Positions 1 through 7,697 of a stretch of DNA of 23,967 bases are shown piece by piece (the stretch's first letter is position 1; each line of letters opens with the position of its first letter). The stretch is from Chloroflexota bacterium. Lineage in GTDB: Bacteria > Chloroflexota > UBA6077 > JADZDV01. The notes beneath the pieces are model-generated. The model made no database searches, was not told the origin of the DNA, and worked only from the letters and a program-made list of their open reading frames with translations. The position numbers and the translations under genes were made by a program. The stretch is taken from positions 1-23,967 of the forward strand of contig JADZDV010000193.1 in NCBI GenBank assembly GCA_020850915.1, in the 5' to 3' direction.

Positions 1-629
1 GCCTGGTCCCGGGCTTCTTCGGGGGCGGCCTGCCGCTCAACTTCCCGCTCGCCCAGGACGAGACGCTCTTTGGCATGACCCTCTCCGCCGACCGCTTCCA
101 GCTCTACTACTTCGCCCTGATGACCGCCGTCATCGGCTGGGCCTCCACCCTGCTGCTGAGCCGGAGCAAGTTCGGCTACGGGCTCGTAGCGATCCGGGAG
201 AACGAAGAGGCCGCCGAGGTCATGGGCATCAATACCACGGTCAGCAAGTCGCTCGCCTACGTCCTCAGTGCTGCCCTGGCGGCGCTCGGCGGCGCCGTGA
301 TCGGCTACCGGCTCACCAACATGACCACCGAGGCCGAGGCTCTGTTCAGCATGAACAACAATCTCCAGATGATCATCATCTGCCTGATCGGTGGTGTGGG
401 AACCGTCTGGGGGCCGTGGATCGGCGCCTTCCTGCTGTTCGCCTTCCAGGAGGCGCTCCGAACGATCTTCAGCAGCAACGACTTTCTGCAGTGGCAGGCC
501 ACCATCTTCTCGCTCCTGATCGTGCTGGTCGTGCTGTTCCTGCCCAATGGCGTGCTCTACCTCTTTCGCCGTGGCGGACGCTCTGCGTGGCGCCGCTTCT
601 TCCAGACAATACGGTACGAGCACGTATGA
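1..629 (+). CDS. livM: Branched-chain amino acid ABC transporter permease, LivM family (5' end cut off)
   Basis: This is the C-terminal part of an inner-membrane permease of the LIV/HAAT ABC importer family; the open frame (codons from position 3) runs to the window edge, so the N-terminus is missing. The visible part has several hydrophobic segments, the typical LivM stretch SKFGYGLVAIRENEEAAEVM (the EAA-type loop that contacts the ATPases) and the conserved glycine-rich GGVGTVWGPWIGA segment near the C-terminus. It ends in an ATGA overlap with livG (626-629), indicating translational coupling. It is clearly homologous to the second LivM at 21283-22305, which shares RSKFGYxxVAIRE and the GGxGTxxGPxIGA region, so the window holds two different LIV systems. 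The substrate cannot be read from the sequence: the family carries leucine-type amino acids, amides and urea-like compounds. Confidence 0.95.
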   Translation, partial: LVPGFFGGGLPLNFPLAQDETLFGMTLSADRFQLYYFALMTAVIGWASTLLLSRSKFGYGLVAIRENEEAAEVMGINTTVSKSLAYVLSAALAALGGAVIGYRLTNMTTEAEALFSMNNNLQMIIICLIGGVGTVWGPWIGAFLLFAFQEALRTIFSSNDFLQWQATIFSLLIVLVVLFLPNGVLYLFRRGGRSAWRRFFQTIRYEHV

Positions 630-1387
630 CCGACTCGCCCCCGCCGGTGCTCCAGGTCAAGGACGCCACCAAGCGCTATGGCGGCGTCACTGCCGTGCGC
701 GACGTCACCTTCGAGCTGCGGCAGGGCGAGATCGTCGGGCTGATCGGCCCGAACGGCGCAGGCAAGACCACCCTCGTCAATATGATCACCGGCACCGCTC
801 GCCCAACGTCCGGCACGATCACATTTGGCGGCGCCGTCCTGAACGGACTGAAGCCGCACCGGATCGGTCGCATGGGGATCGCCCGGACGTTCCAGGTCGT
901 GCGGCCGTTCGCGCAGCTCACCGTGCTGGAGAACGTGGCCGTTGGCGCCATGTACGGCTCGGCCGGCGCGAAGCGCTCGGCGCGGGTAGCGCTGCAGCGC
1001 GCCGACGAGATTCTGGCGTTTGTCCACCTCGCCGATCGCCGCGACGCCCCGGCTGCCAGCCTGCCGATCGGCGGTCGGAAGCGGCTCGAGCTGGCCAAGG
1101 CGCTGGCGATGGAGCCGCGCCTGCTCCTGCTGGACGAGGTGATGGCCGGCCTGCGCGGGGCGGAGGTGGACGAAGCAATGGATCTCATCCGCGCCGTCAA
1201 CGCCCGCGGCATCACCATCCTCGTCATCGAGCACGTCATGAAGGTCATCGTCGGGATCTGCCAGCGCGTCGTCGTGCTGGACTACGGCCGGCAGATCGCC
1301 GAGGGCACGCCGGAGGAAGTCACCCGGAACCCCGCCGTCATCGAAGCCTACCTCGGAGCGTCGTATGGCCAGCGCAAGCAGGCCTGA
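626..1387 (+). CDS. livG: Branched-chain amino acid ABC transporter ATPase, LivG family
   Basis: Cytoplasmic ATPase subunit that powers the LIV-type importer with LivF. The protein is 253 aa from the ATG at 626, which overlaps the livM stop by four bases; longer readings upstream lie inside livM and are not credible. Walker [10 protein letters not shown] is at about residues 41-49, the Q-loop Q90 follows GIARTF, the signature position holds LPIGG (146-150) instead of LSGGQ, Walker B LLLLDE ends at D170-E171, and the switch histidine is H203. A degenerate signature with a following [10 protein letters not shown] helix is usual for LivG. The C-terminal AYLG motif, shared by LivG and LivF, is present. 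Its end overlaps livF by 23 bases. Confidence 0.95.
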   Translation: MTDSPPPVLQVKDATKRYGGVTAVRDVTFELRQGEIVGLIGPNGAGKTTLVNMITGTARPTSGTITFGGAVLNGLKPHRIGRMGIARTFQVVRPFAQLTVLENVAVGAMYGSAGAKRSARVALQRADEILAFVHLADRRDAPAASLPIGGRKRLELAKALAMEPRLLLLDEVMAGLRGAEVDEAMDLIRAVNARGITILVIEHVMKVIVGICQRVVVLDYGRQIAEGTPEEVTRNPAVIEAYLGASYGQRKQA

Positions 1388-2114
1388 CGGCGCGCAGCCG
1401 AGCGACGTCCTGCTCCGCGTCGAGCACCTGGGCGTCGCGTACGGCGACGTCCAGGTGCTCTGGGACGTGGACTTCGAGGTGCGCAGCGGAGAGATCGTGG
1501 CGCTGGTCGGTTCCAACGGCGCTGGCAAGAGTACCCTCCTCTCGACGATCAGCGGCCTGATCCGCCCTCGCTCGGGCCAGATCACGATCGACGGCCAGTC
1601 CGTTGTCGGCGCCACCACCCAGCGGATCGTCGAGCTGGGAATCGCCCACGTACCGGAGGGCCGGCGCCTCTTCCCTGCCATGACCGTGAAGGACCAGCTC
1701 CTGCTGGGTGCCTTTCGCCGCGATGACAAAGCCCAGGTTCAAGCCGACCTGGAGCATGTGCTGAAGCTGTTCCCGCGTATCGAAGAGCGCATTCGCGCCA
1801 TCGGCGCCACCCTCTCCGGCGGGGAGCAGCAGATGGTGGCGCTCGGGCGCGCGCTGATGGCCCGGCCGCGCCTGCTGATGATCGACGAGCTGTCGCTGGG
1901 GCTGGCTCCGCTGGTCATCGAGAGCCTGGCAGGCATCATCCGCGAGCTGAACCGCGAGGGGACCACGATCCTGATCGTGGAGCAGGACGTCCACCTGGCA
2001 CTCGAGCTTGCCACTCGCGGCTACGTACTGGAGACCGGCCACATCACGCTGGCCGGCGAGTCAGCCCAGCTTCTGGACGACGAGCGCATCCGAAAAGCCT
2101 ACCTCGGTATCTGA
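1365..2114 (+). CDS. livF: Branched-chain amino acid ABC transporter ATPase, LivF family
   Basis: Second ATPase of the left-hand LIV importer, 249 aa. The ATG at 1365 lies inside livG and is preceded by GGAG at 1355-1358. Walker A GSNGAGKST is at residues 49-57, the signature LSGGEQQ at 150-156, Walker B ends at D174-E175 and the switch histidine is H210. HVPEGRRLFP (95-104) is a LivF hallmark. The residue after the catalytic Glu is Leu (DELSLGLAP), where most LivF proteins, including the second copy in this window, have Pro (DEPSLGLAP). It ends in AYLGI. This is the last gene of the left transporter operon. Confidence 0.95.
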   Translation: MASASRPDGAQPSDVLLRVEHLGVAYGDVQVLWDVDFEVRSGEIVALVGSNGAGKSTLLSTISGLIRPRSGQITIDGQSVVGATTQRIVELGIAHVPEGRRLFPAMTVKDQLLLGAFRRDDKAQVQADLEHVLKLFPRIEERIRAIGATLSGGEQQMVALGRALMARPRLLMIDELSLGLAPLVIESLAGIIRELNREGTTILIVEQDVHLALELATRGYVLETGHITLAGESAQLLDDERIRKAYLGI

Positions 2115-2159
2115 CCCCGTCATCGAACCCCGGCGTCTGACCTCGGCATCGAACCCGGG
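2110..2159 (+). repeat. Short tandem duplication after livF
   Basis: Two adjacent copies of a unit of about 26 bases (2110-2133 and 2136-2159) agree at 21 of the 24 compared positions. The first copy contains the livF stop codon. The short word CCTCGGNATC also occurs three times here (2102, 2141, 2166). It looks like local slippage or duplication; no function is evident. Confidence 0.6.
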
Positions 2160-2273
2160 TCCATGGCCTCGGAATCCCAGGCGCGTGTCACGGTCGCCCG
2201 CGCGGGCGTCTATGCTACTGTGACTCATGCTCGCCGTTTGCTCTGCCGACAGGCTCTGAAGGAGCACGGATCC

Positions 2274-3281
2274 ATGCGACGCATCGTCTTTCTGCTTGTC
2301 ATGATGAGCCTCCTCGCAGCGCTGCGCCTGCCGGCCACGGCACATGCTCAGACCATCGGACCAGACGGCACGCCCCAGGTCGATGCCAGCAGCGAGACCC
2401 TCGCGTACAGCGATGCCGCCATTCCGGAGATGCTCGTTCACTACGGGATTGTTATCCGTGAGATGGACGCGCTGCCCCAGAACCCCGGTCCGGACCAGGT
2501 GAAGACGAGTCCCATTCGCAAACGCCTGCTAGACCTTCGGCTCACGATGGACTTCAACGCCTATCTCTCCGAGCCCGGCCTGTTCGCGGTCTACCGCGAT
2601 GCCATTGACGCGGCGTACGAAGAGCTGGGCGAGTACAAAGACCTCTTCGACACGCAAGCGATCGACGGCGCGCCGATCAACCCCGCCGCCCAGGACGCTC
2701 AACTGGCTCGGATGAACCTCGCGCTCGCCCCGCTGCGCCTGGCGAGCTTTCGTGAGGACATGCGGACCTTCTTCTCGAACGGCCGCCGGGACCTCTCGCT
2801 CTTTCTGGAGCCGGACGACCAGCCCCGCCTCTGGCAGCTCGCACGGTCCGGTCCGACCGACCGGCTCGACTCGGCTGGCAACGCGGCTCGCCTTGGCGAG
2901 CTGGTGCTGACCAATCTGCGCTCTGCCGGCCTCGTCGTGGACAACATTTTCGATACGGCGCAGGAGCAGCGCTTCCACGACATCCGCAAGGCGCTCCGCT
3001 CTATCCTGGTGCTCTGCGACATGTTCCCGTCCTTGAGCGCCGCCCTGAACGACGTCCGGGAGCCGCTGGACGACGCGGTCTCGTCGTACGGCAAGGTGAA
3101 CGACCTGGTGATCGCCTACCACGCGGCCCAGATCACCGGACGGAACCTGGACCAGCGAACGACGGACCTGCGCACCGCCTACACCGCCAACCAGGACCTG
3201 GTGCGCAAGTTCCTTGAGAAGGGCCAGCTCGACGCCTACATCGCGAGCCTGCGCCAGGCCCAGTCCAACCATCAGCGGTAA
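2274..3281 (+). CDS. Secreted protein of unknown function
   Basis: I do not recognise a family for this 335-aa protein. The start at 2274 is chosen because AAGGAG (2259-2264) lies nine bases upstream and the product then begins with a clear Sec signal peptide: MRR, a hydrophobic core (residues 4-18) and a cleavage site near AHA-Q (25/26). An in-frame ATG at 2163 would add 37 residues without signal-peptide character. The mature protein is rich in Ala, Leu, Asp and Arg, looks mostly helical, and has no transmembrane segment after the signal and only one cysteine. No catalytic motif is visible. It stands alone between livF (159-base gap) and a shared terminator with the convergent hydrolase gene, so context gives no role. 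Likely extracytoplasmic. Confidence 0.8.
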   Translation: MRRIVFLLVMMSLLAALRLPATAHAQTIGPDGTPQVDASSETLAYSDAAIPEMLVHYGIVIREMDALPQNPGPDQVKTSPIRKRLLDLRLTMDFNAYLSEPGLFAVYRDAIDAAYEELGEYKDLFDTQAIDGAPINPAAQDAQLARMNLALAPLRLASFREDMRTFFSNGRRDLSLFLEPDDQPRLWQLARSGPTDRLDSAGNAARLGELVLTNLRSAGLVVDNIFDTAQEQRFHDIRKALRSILVLCDMFPSLSAALNDVREPLDDAVSSYGKVNDLVIAYHAAQITGRNLDQRTTDLRTAYTANQDLVRKFLEKGQLDAYIASLRQAQSNHQR

Positions 3282-3300
3282 CCGCGACTGGCGCGCCGGA

Positions 3301-3383
3301 GCGTCTAAACCACAGCCACAGTGGGATCCACATGGTTGTGCCAGCAGCGTCCGCGCGTTTCACCGCGGCCTTGGTTTAGACGC
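3301..3383. repeat. 12-bp perfect inverted repeat enclosing small hairpins
   Basis: GCGTCTAAACCA at 3301-3312 is the exact reverse complement of TGGTTTAGACGC at 3372-3383. Between them lie two smaller self-complementary pairs: GTGG/CCAC (3321-3324 with 3328-3331) and CCGCG/CGCGG (3351-3355 with 3364-3368). As RNA or single-stranded DNA this could fold into a multibranched structure of about 83 nt. It lies in the gap after the secreted-protein gene and just before the terminator hairpin. It may be a palindromic repeat element or a structured 3' UTR. Confidence 0.6.
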
Positions 3384-3387
3384 AACG

Positions 3388-3429
3388 ACTGACGGCGAGC
3401 CCGTCTGAGCGGGCGGGCTCGCCGTCAGT
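3388..3429. terminator. Bidirectional terminator hairpin, 16-bp perfect stem
   Basis: ACTGACGGCGAGCCCG (3388-3403) pairs perfectly with CGGGCTCGCCGTCAGT (3414-3429) across a 10-base loop. It lies between two convergent genes and includes the stop codon of the - strand hydrolase (3425-3427). There is no strong T-tract on either side, but the position and stem strength make a two-way terminator the best reading. Confidence 0.8.
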
Positions 3430-4786
3430 AGCTCTGTTTCTGATCGCCGATGAACTCCAGAATTCTCGTCCGCGCCGCGGCGGCGTCCGCCTCAGTCAGG
3501 ACCGCGAGGTGCGATCGAGTGGTGCATTCGCGTAGGTTCAGACCGCTCGAACCGCATGGGTAGCTGTAAAAGCCGAAATACAGGTTGGCATTGGACCCGG
3601 CGACCCACTGCGTTTGCGCATCTCCGGTTGGAGCGAGCGCGTTGCAGAGAATGGGTGCGAACACACAGTCGTAGCTGTTGCCGACATTCAAGACACGCAC
3701 AAAGTTGGCGCTCGCTGCATCGATCGAGCTCTGCAGGACGCTTGTCGTCTGAGGCTCCTGATCGTGGAGCTGCACGAGCTTATCGGCGGCTGCCCCACCG
3801 GTGATGCATTTCTTGTTGTTGCTCACCTGGTCCGCGGCCCAGCCTGCCGTCTTCACATCTTTGTCGACGCCATGAAGCGGGCTGTTGATCGTGACGACTC
3901 GTGAGACCAGTCCCCTGGAGAAGGTGGGGGTCGATGCTTTCCTGACAACTTCTTGCATCGCCACCATGCCGCCAAGACTGTGTCCGACCAGGACGAACGT
4001 GGTGTTCGGCTTCGCAAGCCGGTACTTGAGCATCAGCGAGTCATGGAGCATCGTGACTGCCTTCGTCTCATAGTCCGTTTTGACGGGGATATTGAGCTGG
4101 TAGGGCTTTGGCACCCAGTTGCCGTTCTTCACCTGTCCGCCCTGGTAGCTGTAGTCGAGGAGATCTGACGAGCTGAAGCCCCGTTCGCTCACGAGCCGGG
4201 CCCGAAGGGTCGTGAACGGATACGCCGCGTCACGCCGAATGGAGCTGCAAACTCCCTGGAGGAACACGATCTTCTTCTGTGGTGGCGTGTCTGGGAAGCG
4301 ACATTCGAGGACCGTATGCCCGCTTGGTTCTATCGTGACCGTGAAGTCGATGGTCGTGGCAAACAGGTCGCTATCGCGGAACATGTTGCAGTGGCTTGAG
4401 GACTTTGTACTGCCGCGAAAGACCACTGTGTTCGACGGGCGCGGTGCGCCGATATCAGCCGATTCGCAGCGAAGATAGACCGGGGGCGACCAGCGCGCGA
4501 CGCCGGGAGCCGTCTCAACGTGGTCAGGTCCCGAGCCGTATGGACTCGTCCCGATTCGGCAATTCACCGGCTCCAAATCGGTCTGGCTACGCGCGGATCT
4601 CGTCTTCCGGTCAGTTGGGACGGCCTCACCACCATGGTCCATGGACTCGGATGGAACGGCGACCCCTGGCGACGAAGCAAGGAAGTCTGCCGCCGCCAGC
4701 TTCGTCGGTGGCCAGAGAAGCGGCGTAGCCACCAGAACTGCGAGAACGAGTGCACGACCGTGCCGACTGGGACCGATCGGGATCAT
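3425..4786 (-). CDS. Secreted alpha/beta-hydrolase (lipase/esterase-like)
   Basis: A 453-aa serine hydrolase predicted to be exported: RHGRALVLAVLVATPLLW near the N-terminus resembles a signal peptide or anchor, cleaved near residue 33. The lipase nucleophile elbow GHSLGG is at 268-273 (Ser270), the following INSPLHGVD segment (300-308) is typical of PGAP1/lipase-type folds, and His426 in RSHLAVL is the likely catalytic histidine. The acid could be Asp373 or Asp389. The first 170 residues are a Ser/Pro/Gly-rich region before the hydrolase fold starts at KKIVFLQG. Ten cysteines suggest disulfides outside the cytoplasm. AAAGGT lies about 11 bases before the ATG. The gene appears less GC-rich than its neighbours, which hints at transfer. 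The substrate is unknown. Confidence 0.85.
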   Translation of the reverse strand: MIPIGPSRHGRALVLAVLVATPLLWPPTKLAAADFLASSPGVAVPSESMDHGGEAVPTDRKTRSARSQTDLEPVNCRIGTSPYGSGPDHVETAPGVARWSPPVYLRCESADIGAPRPSNTVVFRGSTKSSSHCNMFRDSDLFATTIDFTVTIEPSGHTVLECRFPDTPPQKKIVFLQGVCSSIRRDAAYPFTTLRARLVSERGFSSSDLLDYSYQGGQVKNGNWVPKPYQLNIPVKTDYETKAVTMLHDSLMLKYRLAKPNTTFVLVGHSLGGMVAMQEVVRKASTPTFSRGLVSRVVTINSPLHGVDKDVKTAGWAADQVSNNKKCITGGAAADKLVQLHDQEPQTTSVLQSSIDAASANFVRVLNVGNSYDCVFAPILCNALAPTGDAQTQWVAGSNANLYFGFYSYPCGSSGLNLRECTTRSHLAVLTEADAAAARTRILEFIGDQKQSY

Positions 4787-5092
4787 GGCTCTCGACTACC
4801 TTTCATTCAATTGCGAGCGGCATGTTACCGGAAATGGAGACGGCTGTCGCACTGACAGAGGTGGCCTGAGTGCAAGAGTTGAGACGAAGCCCGGAGGCCG
4901 CGGCGAGTGGTGTTGGCCGGTGGGCGGCGTGCCAGGGGTGTGACGGTACGCGGGAGCTCGTTCCGAGGCTCCCCGGCGGCTGGCTCGTTGTAAAGACTGC
5001 GCGTTTCTCGCTACCATCGCGCTCGATACCGGCGGAGTCGCCGGCTGGCAGGAGGTTATCGCGCTGCCAGGCTAACAGGACAGGAGAGATTC
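4787..5092. other. Intergenic region between divergent secreted-protein genes
   Basis: About 306 bases without a credible gene. It carries the 5' regions of the - strand hydrolase and of the + strand gene at 5093. I see a promoter-like pair at 4988-5017 and a small GC hairpin in the presumed leader (CCGGCG 5029-5034 with CGCCGG 5039-5044). Nothing else is recognisable. Confidence 0.6.
4988..5017 (+). promoter_or_regulatory. Candidate sigma70-type promoter for the gene at 5093
   Basis: TTGTAA (4988-4993, four of six matches to TTGACA) is followed after 18 bases by TACCAT (5012-5017, four of six matches to TATAAT). A transcript would start near 5024 and reach a good ribosome site (AGGAGA, 5082-5087) before the ATG. 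This is a motif match only. Confidence 0.4.
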
Positions 5093-5629
5093 ATGACGCG
5101 GCGATCAGGCAGGGCTGTGGGGATCGGGTTTGGCGTTGCGCTGGCGCTGGCGGGGACGCTCGTCTTCAACCTGGCGCCAGCCCTGGCGGATGGCAACCAG
5201 AGCCAGGACCGCCAGAAGAACAAGCCGAAAGACAACGAGATCCTCTGGGACCCGGTGGTCCAGGGCCAGGTCGTCCAGGTCTTCTGGGCGGAGGGCAAGG
5301 GCAAAGACAAGACCGCGACGCTGGTGGTGGACAGCAAGGAAGCCAATCAGTGGGTGTACGTGTACGGGGACAACCCGGGCGTGCGCGAGGCCATCGTGAG
5401 CGGACGCGCCTGCGTCGGCCGCTTCGTCGTCGCCACGGGCGACCGGCTCGAAGAGACAGCCCTCTCGGCTCAGGGCATCGAAGTCTACAACCTCGACACC
5501 CCCTGCACCGCGACCCTCGTACCGGGCACTGGCGGCCCGGTCTCACAGCCAGCCAGCCAGCCAGCGACCGTTCAGCAGCCACCGCAGCCGGCCGGGGATC
5601 AGCAGCCCGAGGACCAGCCAGAGCCGTAG
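5093..5629 (+). CDS. Small secreted protein of unknown function with Gln/Pro-rich tail
   Basis: A 178-aa protein of no family I can name. The ATG at 5093 has AGGAGA (5082-5087) five bases upstream. It starts with a signal peptide: basic MTRRSGR, a hydrophobic stretch (9-26) and an ALA-D cleavage site at 32/33. A charged linker (residues 33-48) leads to a compact region of about 50-142 with alternating hydrophobic residues, probably a small beta-rich domain, containing two cysteines (Cys107 and Cys138) that could form a disulfide. The tail (about 144-178) is low complexity, rich in Gln, Pro, Ala and Glu, partly encoded by five tandem CAGC units. It has its own candidate promoter and a strong terminator, so it is monocistronic. 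Probably exported or wall-associated. Confidence 0.75.
   Translation: MTRRSGRAVGIGFGVALALAGTLVFNLAPALADGNQSQDRQKNKPKDNEILWDPVVQGQVVQVFWAEGKGKDKTATLVVDSKEANQWVYVYGDNPGVREAIVSGRACVGRFVVATGDRLEETALSAQGIEVYNLDTPCTATLVPGTGGPVSQPASQPATVQQPPQPAGDQQPEDQPEP
5546..5565 (+). repeat. Five tandem CAGC units
   Basis: Five perfect CAGC copies lie in the gene at 5093 and encode part of its SQPASQPA tail. The four-base unit is not a multiple of three, so gain or loss of one unit would shift the frame of the last 20 or so codons. Confidence 0.8.
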
Positions 5630-5654
5630 CGTCAGTCGTCCCACTCAACCATCG

Positions 5655-5693
5655 GACACGCCACCGGTCCCCACGAAGGACCGGTGGCGTGTC
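5655..5693 (+). terminator. Terminator hairpin, 16-bp perfect stem
   Basis: GACACGCCACCGGTCC (5655-5670) pairs perfectly with GGACCGGTGGCGTGTC (5678-5693) across a 7-base loop, 25 bases after the stop of the small secreted protein gene. It is followed by GCTTCTCG, not a T-run. Confidence 0.8.
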
Positions 5694-6271
5694 GCTTCTC
5701 GTCGCCGGCCCGGGCGGCGCTCGGACGACCTACATGCCGACGACGCAGTCGCCTGGCGCTCAGTCGCGGCCGGTGAACGGGAGGCAGTTCAGCCTGGCGC
5801 TGCCGCGGCTGGTCACGCAGATCAGCCCGTCCGTCGTCACGAGCCCCGGTCTCCGGCCTGCCTGCACGCTCGGCATTCGCGCCTCTGCAACGGTACGAGA
5901 CCACCATCCCGCACGCCTTCGATCTACCGGATGCGCCTCGTTCCTTCGCTCGCGACGAGATCGTAGGGTAGACTCCCCGTCCGACCTCCCCCCGCTGGGG
6001 GGATGAGTATGGGCCGCGGTTTCGTGGCCCATCGAGGCCTGGCACCAGCGTGGTGATCTCTCCTCCCCCGCGGTGGGGAGGTCGGGTGGGGAGCGGCGCC
6101 ACGTTCGCCGATCCGGAAGGCAACCGGCGAAGAACGTGTGCGCGGCGCGCACCCCATCGATTCGTCCCCTCGACCGTGCGCGAAGCGCAGCGCTGACTTA
6201 CACTAGGGACGGTGTGGCGGACCGGTCCGCCGTGCCCGACCGATCTCACGGTACTACGACATGGAGGCAGC
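5694..6271. other. Gene-poor intergenic region
   Basis: About 580 bases between the terminator at 5655-5693 and the small regulator gene at 6272. Open frames here cross-cut each other on both strands and have no ribosome site or recognisable product, so I call none. The region holds the palindromic element at 5981-6090. TACACT (6199-6204) could be a -10 box for the gene at 6272, but I find no good -35 partner. Confidence 0.55.
5981..6090. repeat. Compound palindromic intergenic repeat (REP-like)
   Basis: Two GC hairpins, CCTCCCCCCGCTGGGGGG (5985-6002) and CCTCCCCCGCGGTGGGGAGG (6062-6081), are also inverted copies of each other with their flanks (CCGACCTCCCC at 5981 against GGGGAGGTCGGG ending at 6086). 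Between them is a third stem, GGGCCGCG/CGTGGCCC (6011-6018 with 6023-6030). The whole would fold as a large cruciform. The reverse strand, read as protein, gives peptides such as SPQRGEVGRG, a pattern I associate with dispersed palindromic intergenic repeats in GC-rich genomes; copy number cannot be judged from one window. Confidence 0.6.
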
Positions 6272-6499
6272 ATGGTCACGGCATATCTCCTCGTCAAGCT
6301 CGAGGGCGGCACCAAAGTGGGCAACCTGGAGCACGTTCGCAGCCGCCCAGAAGTGTCCGATGTCCACTTCGTCTTTGGCCCGTACGATGCAATCGTGCGC
6401 TGTGAGGTGTCCGACCTGGATGCGCTCGGCGAGCTCGCCAAAGCGGTGCGCTCCTGCCCTGGCATCTCGGAGAGCCTCACCTGCGTCGCGCTGGACTGA
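6272..6499 (+). CDS. Stand-alone Lrp/AsnC-type ligand-binding (RAM) domain protein
   Basis: A 75-aa protein that looks like only the C-terminal effector-binding domain of Lrp/AsnC regulators, without the helix-turn-helix. It reads as a beta-alpha-beta-beta-alpha-beta ferredoxin-like fold: TAYLLVKL, a helix region with hardly any linker, VSDVHFVFGPYDAIVRCEV (the FGxYD turn typical of the domain), then a helix and ESLTCVAL. The ATG at 6272 has GGAGG at 6263-6267; an in-frame ATG at 6212 lacks one. Such solo domains usually assemble as dimers or oligomers and may bind small ligands or amino acids. The M50 protease gene starts 49 bases downstream on the same strand, so the two may be co-transcribed. 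Confidence 0.85.
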   Translation: MVTAYLLVKLEGGTKVGNLEHVRSRPEVSDVHFVFGPYDAIVRCEVSDLDALGELAKAVRSCPGISESLTCVALD

Positions 6500-6548
6500 G
6501 CCTCGAGGCGGGGCAAGCCCGAGCGCCAGAGCTGAAAGGCGGCGTGCC

Positions 6549-7697
6549 ATGCAGCAGACCATCCGACTCGGACGCATCGCCGGCATCGAGATCGGGGTGC
6601 ACTACACCTGGCTGTTCGCGTTCGCGCTGGTCACCTGGTCGCTGGCTGCTGGCCTCTTTCCAGCAGACCATCCTGGCTGGAGCCCCGCGCTCTACTGGGT
6701 CACCGGCGCGGTGGGAGCTCTGGCGCTGTTCTCATCCGTCCTGTTGCACGAGCTGAGCCATTCGTTCGTCGCGCTCGCCCGGGGTATCGGGGTGCACAGC
6801 ATCACCCTGTTCATCTTTGGCGGCGTCTCGAACATCAAGGGCGAGGCGCAGCGGGCCGGTGACGAGTTCCTCGTGGCGGTCGTCGGCCCGCTCAGCTCGT
6901 TCGTGCTCGCGGGCGTCTTCTGGGTCATCCAGCACACCCTGCCCCTCGGCACGGGCCCGCTGGGCGCGCTCGTCGACTACCTGGCATTCATCAACCTGAT
7001 GCTGGGCGTGTTCAACCTCCTGCCCGGCTTTCCGCTCGACGGCGGCCGGGTGCTCCGCTCGATCATCTGGGGCAGCACCCGCAGCTTTCGACGGGCGACG
7101 ACGATCGCCTCTTACGTCGGGCAGTCGTTCGGCTTCCTGTTCATCGCCGGCGGCCTGTTCCTCGGCCTGTCCGGGCAGCTCTTGAGCGGCCTCTGGACGG
7201 CGTTCATCGGCTGGTTTATCAACAACGCCGCGGAGTCCGTCCGCAACGAGCAGGTCACCCGCGAGAGCCTCCAGGGCGTGCGCGTCGCCGAGGTCATGAG
7301 CGCGACCCCACCCGTGACGAATGCGCTGCGCAGCGTGCATGACTTCGTCATGGAGGACGTCATGCGGCACGGCGTCCGCGCAATGCTGGTCGTGGACGGC
7401 GGCCAGCTCGTCGGTATCGTCAGCATCACCGACGCGCGCCAAGTTCCGCAGGCCGAGTGGTCCAGCACCGCTCTGGGCCAGATCATGACCCCAGCGCCGC
7501 TGAAAACCGTCTCGCCTCAGACCAGCCTGGAGGAAGCGCTCCGCGTCATGGTGGAACATGAGCTGAACCAGCTCCCCGTCGTGATTGACGGCCGGCTCGT
7601 GGGCCTGGTGGGCCGTGTCGACATCCTGCGCTACCTCCAGCTCGCCGCCGAGCTGCGCCTGCCCCCGAGGAACGGGGCGCCGCGTTCGGAGGGATGA
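6549..7697 (+). CDS. Site-2 protease family (M50) membrane metalloprotease with two CBS domains
   Basis: A 382-aa intramembrane zinc protease of the M50B group with C-terminal regulatory domains. The zinc-binding HELSH is at 67-71 in a hydrophobic helix, and the third ligand lies in NLLPGFPLDGGR (156-167, Asp164). About six hydrophobic segments fill residues 15-225. Two CBS domains follow (about 247-300 and 311-366), each beginning with a VxxxM(S/T)xxP-like motif (VAEVMSATP, LGQIMTPAP). This layout matches the Rip3-like group, where CBS domains probably sense adenine nucleotides. It likely cleaves a membrane-bound substrate such as an anti-sigma factor, but no partner is encoded nearby. AAAGG precedes the ATG by about ten bases. 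Family assignment is certain; target unknown. Confidence 0.95.
   Translation: MQQTIRLGRIAGIEIGVHYTWLFAFALVTWSLAAGLFPADHPGWSPALYWVTGAVGALALFSSVLLHELSHSFVALARGIGVHSITLFIFGGVSNIKGEAQRAGDEFLVAVVGPLSSFVLAGVFWVIQHTLPLGTGPLGALVDYLAFINLMLGVFNLLPGFPLDGGRVLRSIIWGSTRSFRRATTIASYVGQSFGFLFIAGGLFLGLSGQLLSGLWTAFIGWFINNAAESVRNEQVTRESLQGVRVAEVMSATPPVTNALRSVHDFVMEDVMRHGVRAMLVVDGGQLVGIVSITDARQVPQAEWSSTALGQIMTPAPLKTVSPQTSLEEALRVMVEHELNQLPVVIDGRLVGLVGRVDILRYLQLAAELRLPPRNGAPRSEG

Noticed and set aside
4870..6006. Long + strand open frame of 378 codons
   Set aside because: Low-complexity Arg/Gly-rich translation in a different frame over the small secreted protein gene, with no ribosome site; a GC-rich shadow.
5632..6516. 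Long - strand open frame of 294 codons
   Set aside because: It crosses a terminator and the palindromic repeat and runs antisense to the Lrp-type gene; no family motif.
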